64,000 bases of DNA, taken from NCBI GenBank assembly GCA_010015745.1, contig ML978172.1, forward strand, positions 1-64,000, written 5' to 3'. The notes below the pieces were generated by a model that was not told the DNA's origin, did no database searches, and saw nothing but the letters and a program-made list of their open reading frames with translations. The translations under genes and the position numbers were made by a program. Below, in pieces: positions 21,889 through 31,410 of the stretch. Source of the stretch: Setomelanomma holmii. Its lineage: Eukaryota > Ascomycota > Dothideomycetes > Pleosporales > Phaeosphaeriaceae. The first letter of the stretch is position 1, and each line of letters starts with the position of its first letter.

Positions 21889-22596
21889 ATGTCGACCTCT
21901 CCATCAACTTCCCGCTCAACTTCGAATTGTTCGACCAGCCCGACTTTTCCACAATCTGCCAGCATGGGCGTCTACGTTCCAAGCCCGCAGAAGCGCGGCA
22001 ACCAAACTCCCAGCAAACTCTCCTCTATGTCGCGAAGCAGGTCCGCAATCATTGTGCCTATGGGTTATGCGACTCAAATGCGAGCCATGCAAGACCACCA
22101 ATGCAAGCAGGAAGATCGCATCGCCGCCTTGGAGAAGGAGAACGCGGAGCTGAAGTCGTTCAAGGAGAACCACAAAGATATGGCTGATCGTGTCCACGCG
22201 CTCGAACAACACGACCGCAACTTGGCTGCCCGTCGCCGCGAGTGCGTCAGCCAGCTCCTCAACCTGCGCACCATGAACCAAGAGGCCAGCAACGCGTTCG
22301 ATCTGCGAGCACAAGACATCCAGCCCGACGACCTCGAGGGCGTCCTCATGGCGTATGCGACATCGATCACATCGGTATTGAATCACCACCAGCGCGTGTT
22401 CGGCCAGATGAGGGCAAACGGACAGTTGCCGACACACACCATGGCGCCACCATCGATTCCTGTCGCGCAGGTTTTACAAGCTGCTCCTATCATGCAGACC
22501 GCGCTGCCTCATTTCCCATATCCACCCGCATACACTCCCCACGGTTGGTGTCGCGCACATAATGCGCCGTATCGATGCCGCATTTGTGGGTGGTGA
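21889..22596 (+). CDS. Coiled-coil protein with C-terminal Cys/His knuckle
   Basis: ATG 21889 gives 235 residues. I chose this start over upstream in-frame codons because a TATA-like box lies just before it. Residues 1-60 are Ser/Thr-rich and disordered. Residues ~70-125 form a heptad coiled coil (QEDRIAALEKENAELKSFKE). A Pro-rich stretch precedes a short C-terminal Cys/His motif (WCRAHNAPYRCRICGW) with spacing that could bind a metal. This resembles uncharacterised fungal bZIP-less coiled-coil proteins; no DNA-binding basic region is visible. Confidence 0.68.
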   Translation: MSTSPSTSRSTSNCSTSPTFPQSASMGVYVPSPQKRGNQTPSKLSSMSRSRSAIIVPMGYATQMRAMQDHQCKQEDRIAALEKENAELKSFKENHKDMADRVHALEQHDRNLAARRRECVSQLLNLRTMNQEASNAFDLRAQDIQPDDLEGVLMAYATSITSVLNHHQRVFGQMRANGQLPTHTMAPPSIPVAQVLQAAPIMQTALPHFPYPPAYTPHGWCRAHNAPYRCRICGW

Positions 22597-23709
22597 GTGG
22601 AGAACTGTATGTGGTCAGTCAGCGTGAGTATATTCGAGAGCGCTTTGGTACATTTCTTCCCTGTTTCGACGATCTTTGAAGTTCACTTTCGGCCGCTTTT
22701 GGAGGCTCTCAAGCGATATGTGGCCATTTCTTCATTTTCAGACCATCCCACGAGCGGATTCTTTTGGGAGTCGTGCGTTGAATGCTGGTATCGGCATGTC
22801 TTGAGTTCGACGTCAGGTGAAGGAAGGATCATTTTGTTTTGTTACTTCCTGGATTTATCGAAGTGTATAGGCGTTTCGATTTTTCACTCTGGCACTTTCA
22901 GTAATGTGCAAGTATAGCACACAGTATGCTACGGCCCTGCGATGAAGACGTCGCGAAGGCGGCGTTGTAATGAATAAAGTTCGTTCTTTCCCAATGCTAT
23001 TACTGAGGCCCAACGAGGCTGCCATTGTCCATGCTCACGTTCACCGTGTCGGCGACGTTCGGAGGCGTCTTTTCAACATGTTCTGATCAGAGAGCACTGG
23101 ACTTCGAAGAAAGAAATAAGCTGTCGCACAGTCATGTAAGCCTCCGCTGTGTATGCAAAAGCTAAAACTGTGCACACGTATATTTGAAGAGTGATGGAGT
23201 GACGGTTTAGGGAAGAGTGACGACGCGACGTGTCCAAGCTTATACCCTAGCGCACTTCGCAGCTGGACGTCGAACCCCTGACTCCATTGTGCACATTTGC
23301 GAAGTCGTTCTGAGATACTCCCTACCGTAGATATGGGAGAGAGCTTTTGAGCGACTTGATCGTCGTGTCAGATCTGACGTCGCTGGGCGTATCGCGGGGA
23401 TCCCGGAGCTTTCTGATGATTAACCACATGGCCAAGCTAAGCAGAGATGAAATGCAGCAAATCAATGATTACAATATACATAACCTTGTTTATGTGTACA
23501 GGATACTTGCTTCGATGTCTTGAGCACAGTCAGATCTGATCAGCACAATAGTCACACAACATGACAACTACTAACCTCTAGTATAAAGGCACTTCTATGT
23601 CATGCCCATGTCTTTGGACACGCGGAAAAACATATTTCAAGCACCGAGATTAATCTTACTTCACCACGGAAAATACCACTCCAGTCCAACGAAAAAAACT
23701 TAATCTAAG
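22597..23709. other. 1.1-kb intergenic region
   Basis: Contains the 3' flank of the coiled-coil gene and the promoter of the lipocalin-like gene. A GTG-started frame (22597-22917) is open but not protein-like. No RNA or repeat recognised. Confidence 0.4.
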
Positions 23710-24294
23710 ATGTCCTCACACATCAACATCCTACCTTGGACCTCTCCCCTATCCACCAACCCCAGCTCAACCCCCAAGCCCCCAGCCTATCTCTCCTCCA
23801 CCCTAATCGGCACCTGGTCCCTACAATCCTACAATTACCACCCCTTATCCTCCCCAACCACCAAACACCACCCCCTCAGCTCCAACGCGCAAGGCTCCAT
23901 CGTATACTCGCCCGACGGGTACATGTCCGCGTCAGTCGTGCGACCAGGTCAACCACACTTTTCCGATGGCGGCGGTCTGGCACCTGACACTTCTGGCACG
24001 CTGGAGGACTGGGAATTGGTTGGGCGAAACTTTATTGCATATTCGGGGCGGTATTGGGTTGCTGATGATGAGGAGACAGGGAGGGAAGTGGTGTGGCATG
24101 AGATGAGTGTGTGTAGTTTGCCGAGCTTGAGGGGTGTGGTAGCGAAGAGGAGTGCGAGGTTGGAGGAAGTTGATGGGGTGAAAGTGCTGACGTTGGGAGT
24201 TGAAGGGGTGGAGTTGGGTGGGGAGGAATGTGAGGTTGAAGTGGTGTGGAGGAGATGTGAGGATAATGCTGGGACGAAGATGCCAGGAGCTTGA
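23710..24294 (+). CDS. Lipocalin-like domain protein
   Basis: A single exon of 194 residues. After ~30 Pro/Ser-rich residues the body matches the lipocalin-like family of fungi and bacteria. The strand-forming hallmarks are LIGTWSLQSYNY at the start, GSIVYSPDGYMSASVVRPG, then FIAYSGRYWV and a terminal LTLGVEG stretch. These proteins form a small beta-barrel, and some members in fungal secondary-metabolite clusters act as isomerases or cyclases. No such cluster is present here, so binding or isomerisation of a small hydrophobic molecule is only a guess. No signal peptide. Confidence 0.8.
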   Translation: MSSHINILPWTSPLSTNPSSTPKPPAYLSSTLIGTWSLQSYNYHPLSSPTTKHHPLSSNAQGSIVYSPDGYMSASVVRPGQPHFSDGGGLAPDTSGTLEDWELVGRNFIAYSGRYWVADDEETGREVVWHEMSVCSLPSLRGVVAKRSARLEEVDGVKVLTLGVEGVELGGEECEVEVVWRRCEDNAGTKMPGA

Positions 24295-24583
24295 TATCGT
24301 ATTGCAGACTCGTTCGCTTTGTCCGTGCACGACGAATATGACTTGAAGTCATCCACGACGGAAGTTACCTGTTAATTAGCATATGGTGCACGATCCAGCT
24401 ACGCTCTTCGCGAACATCGAGAGGTGCTGTCCGTAACGTCCCGTCAAGTAGACCTTCTTAGACTAGGACTGCTACGAGCCCGCATCTCTCAGTTTTTGAT
24501 CCCATGCGGTCAAGGCTAAAAGGAAGTCGACCTACGATGTACAAATATCACTTAGGCTTCGAGCTGAACATTGAAATCTCGAG

Positions 24584-24717
24584 GGACAGGTGGTTCAGTG
24601 GTAAGACGCTCGCACTACAACTAGTCGACAAGCGGTGTAAACAGCAGTGCACTGCAGTGTACGCCGCGTAAGACTAATTGATCTGCGAGAGACCCGCGTT
24701 CGACCCGCGGTGTGTAC
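24584..24717 (+). tRNA. tRNA-like sequence with a 60-bp insertion, probably a pseudogene
   Basis: An A-box-like D-arm (tggttcagtggtaagac) and a perfect T-arm (ccgcg-ttcgacc-cgcgg, about 24694-24710) are 100 bp apart. Between them an anticodon stem TCGCA (24610-24614) pairs with TGCGA (about 24683-24687). The loop would give ACA at the anticodon and is broken by an insertion of about 60 bp starting after position 37, where tRNA introns sit. The insertion contains a hairpin and the palindrome gcagtgcactgc. The acceptor stem does not pair (ggacagg versus tgtgtac), so this is more likely a decayed tRNA or a tRNA-derived element than a working gene. A run of five T follows at 24720-24725. Confidence 0.42.
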
Positions 24718-25047
24718 GTCCTTTTTGCTCGAACATCTCAACCATTTGAGAACATAAGCATGGCAGTAGGGCATACGGTGGTGAGTTTGTGGAGGTTCGG
24801 CGATATACTATTAAGACGTACATAAGACGAGTGAGAGTTTGAAACCATACAGCATCCATTCTTTCGGCTTCATACGGAGGCAGAGGTCGAAGTACACCAG
24901 ACCTAGTTGGTAAAGTGAGGAACGGCCCCACGAGGCTGGCGCAGAGGTTATTGTGGTAGAAAGAAACGATACGATTTGAAATTGGGTATACTAGACTATC
25001 AACAGATAACACCAAATAAGAAACACCAAATGTCCATGCAAAGACTC
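24718..25047. other. Intergenic, 3' of ESA1
   Basis: No gene recognised. Probably the 3' UTR of the acetyltransferase gene. Confidence 0.4.
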
Positions 25048-26706
25048 TCACCAATTCCATGTCCTGCTCGCTGCAGAAAATACTGGTGGCTTCCAGATGA
25101 GCCGATCTGGGTCGATCGTCCTCTTGCCTTTCAACTTTTCTTTCTGCTTTTGCCGCTCCCTCTGTGCAATGACCGCGTCTGTGAGCACCACGACGTGCTG
25201 ATTCTTGCTATATCTCAACATGTTCAGGTTTTGTAGGGTGTGAAGCACATCGTTCGTCGTCATTGCAGTTGCCGCGCCGAGATCTTCGATGTTTGCTTCG
25301 ACCTTGCCAGGTTCCATGAGCAAGTCAACAAGGATTTCTTGCCAGTAAGCACGGTAGCCCAGCAGACCTAGATCGGAAAGCGGCTTTTCAGGCGAACCAA
25401 GTTTGCCTTCGCGTTTTGAGAGGAGGTACGAGAAGTCTATCAGCAGTTTACCGAAGCCCTTGCGCTGATATTGTGGAAGCGTGAGGATACAGGCGACGTT
25501 GTAGCCTTCTGCTGACTCCTTCTCTTTCGAGAAATACCCCACGAAGTGACAGCCATGTTCATCGCGCGTGCACATGCAGTAGAATAAGAAGGGATCTACA
25601 TCGTAGTACAGCGTCTTGTGGTCCAGGAACAGTTTCGACAGCAAACACAGGTTGCGACACCATGTTCGTTGTCGCCGTCCATCGATCTCGAAAAAGGATA
25701 CGTAGTCGTCGCGGTAGATTTCGTTGCCTGGGGGATGCAGGAGCGTGCACTTAGTCCGGTGTCGCTCAAACTGGGTGACCTCGCCGAAGTATGACAGGCA
25801 GAACTCGCAGATGTAGACTACATCGGAGTCTACAAAGTCGATCGGGTAAGGTGAGAAGTACCAAGGTTCAACCTCAAACTTGCCCATCTGTATCGTCTCC
25901 AAATTTCGCACTCGTGAGATTTCAGTCTGATTTTGAGTCATCGATCCTGAGGTACGTAGCTTCTCAATTTCATCTTCCCGGGAGTACTCATGTTCTGGCA
26001 TTGCTTTCGCTGCGGCCGCGGCATCCTGCACGTCCACAAGGTCCATCTCCTCATCTTCGGGCTTTGGCGTACCTTCTGTCACCTCGCTCGTGATCAGAAG
26101 TTCCTGGTTCTCTTTCCCGCCAGCTTTCGAAGGTCGCTGAGCTTTGCTTGGAATGTTGCTAGACGTTGATTCTGGTGTGCCTGAAATCTCGCGGTCTAGC
26201 TTGCTGCGAGAGCGCTTCAGATGCTTCTGATCATTCTTCGATGGCGCCTTCTCGGTCTTTGGTGCAGATGACTTCTTCTTCTCCGGCTTTTCTGGTGCTG
26301 GCCACTCGACTTCCTTGGATAAGTTGATCCGCTCTGCGGCGATCCATTCATCGAGACGCTTGTTGAACTCTTCATAATGGACGTAGAATTTCGGCTTGCC
26401 CTGCCGTGTTTGTATCGAGAGAATCTCAGCTTTGCGCTGCTCTCCATCCTATTCTCTGTCAGTTCGAGCTCATGCACAGTTTTGTTGATGTTCCAGCCAC
26501 TTTAGGAAGCGGCGCATCCTAAAGTCACACAAACGTACCTTCACAACCCACGCTTTTACGCCAACTCTGCACAAAACTCATCAGTATGCATCTCCAAATA
26601 GCGCGCTGTGGAGTCGCACGTACCTCAGCTGTGCAAGAGTGGCGAAGCCAGTTTCCACCGGCACCGGCGTGCCTGAGGGCTCGTGAGACGTCTCTCGGGG
26701 CGGCAT
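25048..26706 (-). CDS. ESA1: MYST histone acetyltransferase, NuA4 catalytic subunit
   Basis: Three exons (26706-26624, 26566-26539, 26448-25048) give 503 residues. Exons 1-3 build the chromo/Tudor-knot domain (VGVKAWVVK, then YVHYEEFNKRLDEWI). A long charged linker of about 160 residues follows. The MYST domain starts with a C2HC zinc finger (CEFCLSYFGEVTQFERHRTKC). It continues with the catalytic core: the conserved Cys in NVACILTLP, the acetyl-CoA loop QYQRKGFGKLLIDFSY and the catalytic Glu in GSPEKPLSDLG. This is the essential enzyme that acetylates histone H4 (and H2A variants) in the NuA4 complex in the nucleus. The start codon is supported by the splice pattern and faces REX4 across 291 bp, so the two probably share a promoter region. 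Identification is firm. Confidence 0.96.
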
Positions 26707-26997
26707 GACTATGCGCTATCTATCCCTTCGTTTTCGCAAGTTTTGAGTCGCGTTGTGGATGACGAAGTCGTGATGAAGTTGGTGATGCTGCGTGCCTTTG
26801 TCGCGATGTCGCCGCCTGTAGATGCGCGCCTCTGCGCGCCTCCCGCCGGCACTTGCGACCGCCGACGTCCGTGCGCCTTCTCGACCTTTTGAACATTTCT
26901 TTGCGGGGACCGTTCGGCAGTCCTGCAAACGCAGACTTCGTCACCGACCACTCATACGACGATTTGCAGACCGCCATGCTGCGCAGGTGACAACGAT

Positions 26998-28074
26998 ATG
27001 GCTCCAATCGAGCTCAGCAATCTCTCATCCAACTGGAAGAAGCTCCAGGCTTCTCTACCATCCTCCAAATCCACCGACCCGCCAAAACACAAGAAGTTCG
27101 AGGAAGGGAAACAGAGCATACTTAAGCGCAAAAGGCCTCAGCACACCAATGGAGTGAACGGGCATGTCGCCAAGAGCTCTGTGAACGGCAAGGAAATCAG
27201 CGCGCCACGAAAGCCCCCTGCGTCCAGGAAGCGCCAAAAGATGGACGAGCCTGCCTCTGTGGGCGCGTCAGTCAAACAGCATGACACCAAGAATCTCTCT
27301 CGAAGCGTCTCGATGCCCTCATTGAAGAAGACAACTATGCTCTCTTCCTCAAAAGACACCGCCGACCCCATTTCCGTCCTCGAACCCCACCCCGACTTTC
27401 CCGACATCGAGAACGAAGGCGTCTCCGAGACCGCGCTGCCAGGCAAATATATCGCTGTTGATTGTGAAATGGTCGGCATAGGCCCCGAGCCGAATCGCGA
27501 CTCTGCCCTGGCTCGGGTCTCGATGGTGAACTTTCATGGCCACCAAGTGTACGATTCCTATGTGCAGATACCACGCAATATCGCAGTCACAGACTACCGA
27601 ACAGCGGTGTCTGGTATTGAGCCCAAACACTTACAACCAGAGGTCGCGCGACCGTTCGAGGAGGTTCGCGAGGACTTGAAGACCCTACTGGCTGGGCGCA
27701 TACTGGTTGGACACGCCGTCAAGAATGATCTCGACGTCTTGATCTTGAAGCATGACAAGCGCTTCATACGAGACACGTCGAAGTTTTCCAGGTTCAGAGC
27801 GCTAGCTGGAATACCGCCTAGGACACCAGGATTGAAGTTATTGGCCGAGAAACTGCTTGGTGTGGAGATCCAGGTTGGCGCGCATAGCTCTGTCGAGGAT
27901 GCGAGGGCGACCATGGCGCTCTACAGACTTGAAAAGATGGACTTCGAGAAGGAAATCAGGCAGAAGTATGGGCATATACGGCTCGATACTACAGGACCCG
28001 AGGTCGATGCAGGAGGCGGCGAGGACGTCAAGAAGAGGAACCGAAAGAAGTCAAAGAAAAAGAAGAAGCACTAG
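26998..28074 (+). CDS. REX4: RNA exonuclease 4 (DEDDh)
   Basis: A single exon of 358 residues. Residues 1-150 are basic and disordered, suiting a nucleolar protein. The exonuclease domain (~residues 157-320) has the DEDDh motifs: AVDCEMVG (Asp, Glu), VGHAVKNDLDVL (Asp) and HSSVEDARATM (His, Asp). A lysine-rich tail (KKSKKKKKH) ends the protein. Yeast Rex4 trims pre-rRNA near ITS1, and the length and layout fit filamentous-fungal orthologues. It is divergent from ESA1. Confidence 0.93.
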   Translation: MAPIELSNLSSNWKKLQASLPSSKSTDPPKHKKFEEGKQSILKRKRPQHTNGVNGHVAKSSVNGKEISAPRKPPASRKRQKMDEPASVGASVKQHDTKNLSRSVSMPSLKKTTMLSSSKDTADPISVLEPHPDFPDIENEGVSETALPGKYIAVDCEMVGIGPEPNRDSALARVSMVNFHGHQVYDSYVQIPRNIAVTDYRTAVSGIEPKHLQPEVARPFEEVREDLKTLLAGRILVGHAVKNDLDVLILKHDKRFIRDTSKFSRFRALAGIPPRTPGLKLLAEKLLGVEIQVGAHSSVEDARATMALYRLEKMDFEKEIRQKYGHIRLDTTGPEVDAGGGEDVKKRNRKKSKKKKKH

Positions 28075-28976
28075 CGGTCGGTGGCAGGCAGTTGCATGGT
28101 TCTATCTTGTTGTTGAGTTGCATTGGCTCGGAGTTTGCATGCATGGTTCGGATACCCCAAAAGTGTGCATACTGGGTCACGATTGTGGTCTTGTTGGCAT
28201 TGTACATTCCATTTTGAGTCAGTACTGCGATCGGCACACGAAGGTGAACTGTTGTGGGTGCGGAATGAAGGCGCCCTGTGGCGACGTGTGATTATTACCT
28301 CCCAAGTCCAGCTCCACAACGGCTTGGATTATACTCTTTGCATGCGTTTCGGCCTCCTGAAGTGATGGTGCCGTGACGATTCCGTTCAGCAATGTTTCTT
28401 TCTCATCACAGTAGGAGTTGGAAGACCAGCAGCGGCTCGCGAACGATACTATTAGAAAGAAATAATGCACAATAAAGTCTCGGATGTCCTGTTGCAAGGC
28501 TGTGTTACACAAAGTGGGCCGACATGCAGTCTGCTGACGGTGCAGAAAGCTTACATCCGCTCCGTACCTGATAATCCTTGCCTACCTCGGAAATGCTCAC
28601 TTGCTCCAGATATCACGAAACAACGCAAGCTCACACCACCGACCACGCCTACGATGAATTGCAAATCAGATGCTGAAACGGCCGGAATCGACATACCGGA
28701 CTCGCTTTCGTCAGAGGCAGCGGACATACAGCTAAACTCCGTGGCACCCCACATCAATCCACAGATGCCCCTCTGCATTCCTAACGCCATTCGATAATCA
28801 TCGGTGGCTAGCTGGTAATCTCGACCGCGAACAGCAACATGACGGACGAATCTGAATATGGGAAGCTTCAAAGTAGCCGATATGGATACGTCATCAACAC
28901 GCGAAATGTCCAATGCGTCCTGAAGTATAAGAGCAGGATATCCCCCATGGAGCTTATAAGCCCAGCACGAAATCAT
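28028..28976 (-). CDS. Putative multi-exon protein, antisense to the REX4 3' end
   Basis: Minus-strand coding character runs from ATG 28976 through a hydrophobic stretch (DLQFIVGVVGGVSLRC), then after a frame change into SFASRCWSSNSYCDEKETLL. After a clean GTAATA...CAACAG intron (about 28291-28241 region) it reaches a Cys-containing block (IEPCNCLPPTASASS) that ends at 28028, 47 bp inside the REX4 coding region on the other strand. At least two introns are needed and the first is not fixed. No family recognised. The 3' end would overlap REX4. Confidence 0.38.
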
Positions 28977-29026
28977 ACTTCATACTAGCATCTTGAGCTA
29001 CCACCCGAGCTTCGAATACGTCCAAA

Positions 29027-30325
29027 ATGCCTTCTCCATTCGGTGATCCGCCCAAGGCTAAGTCTCTCCTCGACTTCCAGCGCATCCTCTCCCCCACCGC
29101 AGGCATCCGCGTCTCGCCGCTATGTCTGGGTGCCATGAACTTTGGCGATGCGTGGGTTGAGTTGATGGGCAAATGTGACAAGAAGACTGTGTTCGAGATC
29201 CTCGACTACTTTTATGAGCAAGGCGGTAACTTTATCGACACGTAGGTCTTTCAGCAAACTTACAGATCGGTTCATTGACGCTGATGTCTGCAGCGCAAAC
29301 AATTACCAAGGCGAAGAATCCGAGACCTGGATCGGCGAATGGATGGCCGCGCGCAAGAACCGCGACGCCATGGTCATCGCGACAAAATTCACAACGACCT
29401 TCCCGAACCCACAGGGCGCAAATGTGCCGCGCCAAAAGGCCAACTTTGCTGGTAACAGCACCAAGTCTCTCCGCACGTCGCTCGAGGCAAGTTTGAAGAA
29501 GCTTCAGACGGATTATATCGACCTGTTGTATGTCCATTGGTGGGACTTTACTACCTCGATACCGGAATTGATGCAGAGCCTGAACCAAGTCGTTGCATCC
29601 GGCAAGGTGTTGTACTTGGGTGTTAGCGACACTCCAGCGTGGGTCGTTAGCAAGGCCAATGAATGTACGTCTCCATTTCTTTTTTTTATTTCCGTAAAAG
29701 GTATTCGCTGACGCTCATGCTCACAGACGCCCGCAACCACGGCCTGCGCCCCTTCTCCGTCTACCAAGGCCGCTGGTCCGCCTCGGACCGCGACTTCGAG
29801 CGCGACATCATCCCCATGGCGCGCGACGAAGGCATGGCCCTGTGTCCCTGGGGCGCCCTGGGCGGCGGAAAATTCACAACCGAGCAGAAGCGCCGTGACG
29901 CGGATACCGGGCGCGACCCTAACTTTGCGAAGCCGAGCGAGAAGGATCGCCAGATCAGCAAGAAGCTAGAGAGCATTGCAAAGAAGAGGAATACTGCGCT
30001 GACGAGTATTGCGCTGGCGTATATTCGCGCGAAATATCCCTACGTATACCCCATTGTGGGCGGGAGGAAGATTGAGCATTTGAAGGGGAACATTGAAGCG
30101 TTGGCGATTGAGTTGAGCGACGAGGAGGTGGATGAGATTGATTCAGCTGTGCCGTTTGATGTTGGGTTCCCGATGAACATGCTGTTTGAGTTCACGGGCG
30201 CGAAGTATAGGCACACGATGACGAGTGGGGATGTAGGGTTGTTGAGGTTTGCGGGCAATTTGGAGAGTCCGGCGGTGTTGAGGGGGCCGAAAGCACATGA
30301 CTTGGAAGGGCATGGAGGAAATTGA
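29027..30325 (+). CDS. Aldo/keto reductase, aryl-alcohol dehydrogenase type
   Basis: Three exons (29027-29241, 29294-29664, 29727-30325) give 394 residues. Introns of 52 and 62 bp have GTAGGT/CTGCAG and GTACGT/CACAG ends. The AKR barrel carries the catalytic tetrad positions: Asp in NFIDTANNY with the Tyr, Lys in VIATKFTT, and His in YVHWWDF. The C-terminal NADPH-binding part is VYPIVGGRKIEHLKGN. Closest in style to yeast AAD proteins and NorA/StcV-type reductases of aflatoxin and sterigmatocystin pathways. It should reduce aryl aldehydes or ketones in the cytosol. Next to a DUF1772 gene and an MFS transporter. Confidence 0.93.
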
Positions 30326-30405
30326 GTCACTTGATGTGACTTGAGTGAAGGCATTTCAGTATAGCTGTTACATGAGGAAGGATTATGATGCGTTTTTAAA
30401 TGCGA

Positions 30406-31095
30406 TCATGCTAATGCAGCACTCAACCCCACAACCCCACCAACACCCATCAACACCGCCCGCGCCCAATTCAATGCCTTGAACTTCTCTAACAACTCCC
30501 TCACCTCCTCGTCCTGCTTCTTCGAACTCTCCTTCCTCGTCCGTTCCTGCGGCGGACTCAGATCGAACCACTGATTAACATCATCCTTGCCGTCCACGCT
30601 ATCCTCAGCACTCCGATCCCAGCCTCCGGGCATTTTATTCGGATCCTCTGCCGCTTTGGTTTGCCTGTATTCTGCTGACTTTGCACTTCTTGTACCGCCG
30701 AGTTGCTCATTCAGCTTGATGAGTGTGAAGTTTGTAGGTATCATAGCGAGCGTAGTCCACGGCGCAATCGAAATCGTCAACACTGCCGCAGCTACATACA
30801 ATCCCACCGTGCCTTTCGTCGCATGGTGTAGGAAAGCGGATAGTGTGCGGCTGCTAGCTGGTAGCGCCGAGTAGGCGAGGTATGCGAAGCCGGAGGAGGA
30901 GACGGCGGCGGCGGTGGGGAAGATGTGGCTGCCGCGGCTGAAGAGCCAGCGTGTCATGGGTAGCGAGCGTGATGCGGGTTGTGATTTGAGGAGGGGGATG
31001 TCAAAGAGGGAGAGGGTCGCTATGCCGCCGGATGCGAGGAGGGCGGTGGAGATGGAGAGGATTTGGGTGGCTTGTGTTGCGGTTGGGGAAGGCAT
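30406..31095 (-). CDS. DUF1772 / anthrone-oxygenase-like membrane protein
   Basis: A single exon of 229 residues from ATG 31095. Four hydrophobic helices are visible (near residues 8-30, 60-80, 95-120 and the C-terminal LMGVGGVVGLSAALA). A PTNFTLI motif follows the third helix, as in the DUF1772 family that includes fungal anthrone oxygenases such as HypC/TpcL. A long charged loop precedes the final helix. Anthrone oxygenase activity is possible but not shown, since most family members are uncharacterised. It is convergent with the aldo/keto reductase (80 bp apart). Confidence 0.78.
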   Translation of the reverse strand: MPSPTATQATQILSISTALLASGGIATLSLFDIPLLKSQPASRSLPMTRWLFSRGSHIFPTAAAVSSSGFAYLAYSALPASSRTLSAFLHHATKGTVGLYVAAAVLTISIAPWTTLAMIPTNFTLIKLNEQLGGTRSAKSAEYRQTKAAEDPNKMPGGWDRSAEDSVDGKDDVNQWFDLSPPQERTRKESSKKQDEEVRELLEKFKALNWARAVLMGVGGVVGLSAALA

Positions 31096-31410
31096 TTTGA
31101 CGTGTGTGGGGGTGCGATTGCTTTGAATCAAGAGGGGTCGTATTATTCGTGAAGTGTACGAGGTCGAGACGTTATATATCTCGAGGACTGATTTTCATGA
31201 AGCAATGTTGAGGGTCCAGGTCGAACCATCGCGTCGCGTGGAGCCCGCTAGCTCCATGCGCGTTGACGTAAGGCGGGATGCTCATCCTTTCAGACCACAA
31301 TTCCACCGCGGCTGACAATCGATAAGAACTCGTGTCGGAGACAGATAACGATGCCGCCGACTCGACAGCTCTCAAGCTCCGTCTTACTACCTATGACGAC
31401 TATGATGTCT

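Noticed and set aside
21916..22437. Minus-strand 173-residue frame under the coiled-coil gene
   Set aside because: The plus strand has a clear heptad pattern and a suitable promoter; the minus frame is its shadow.
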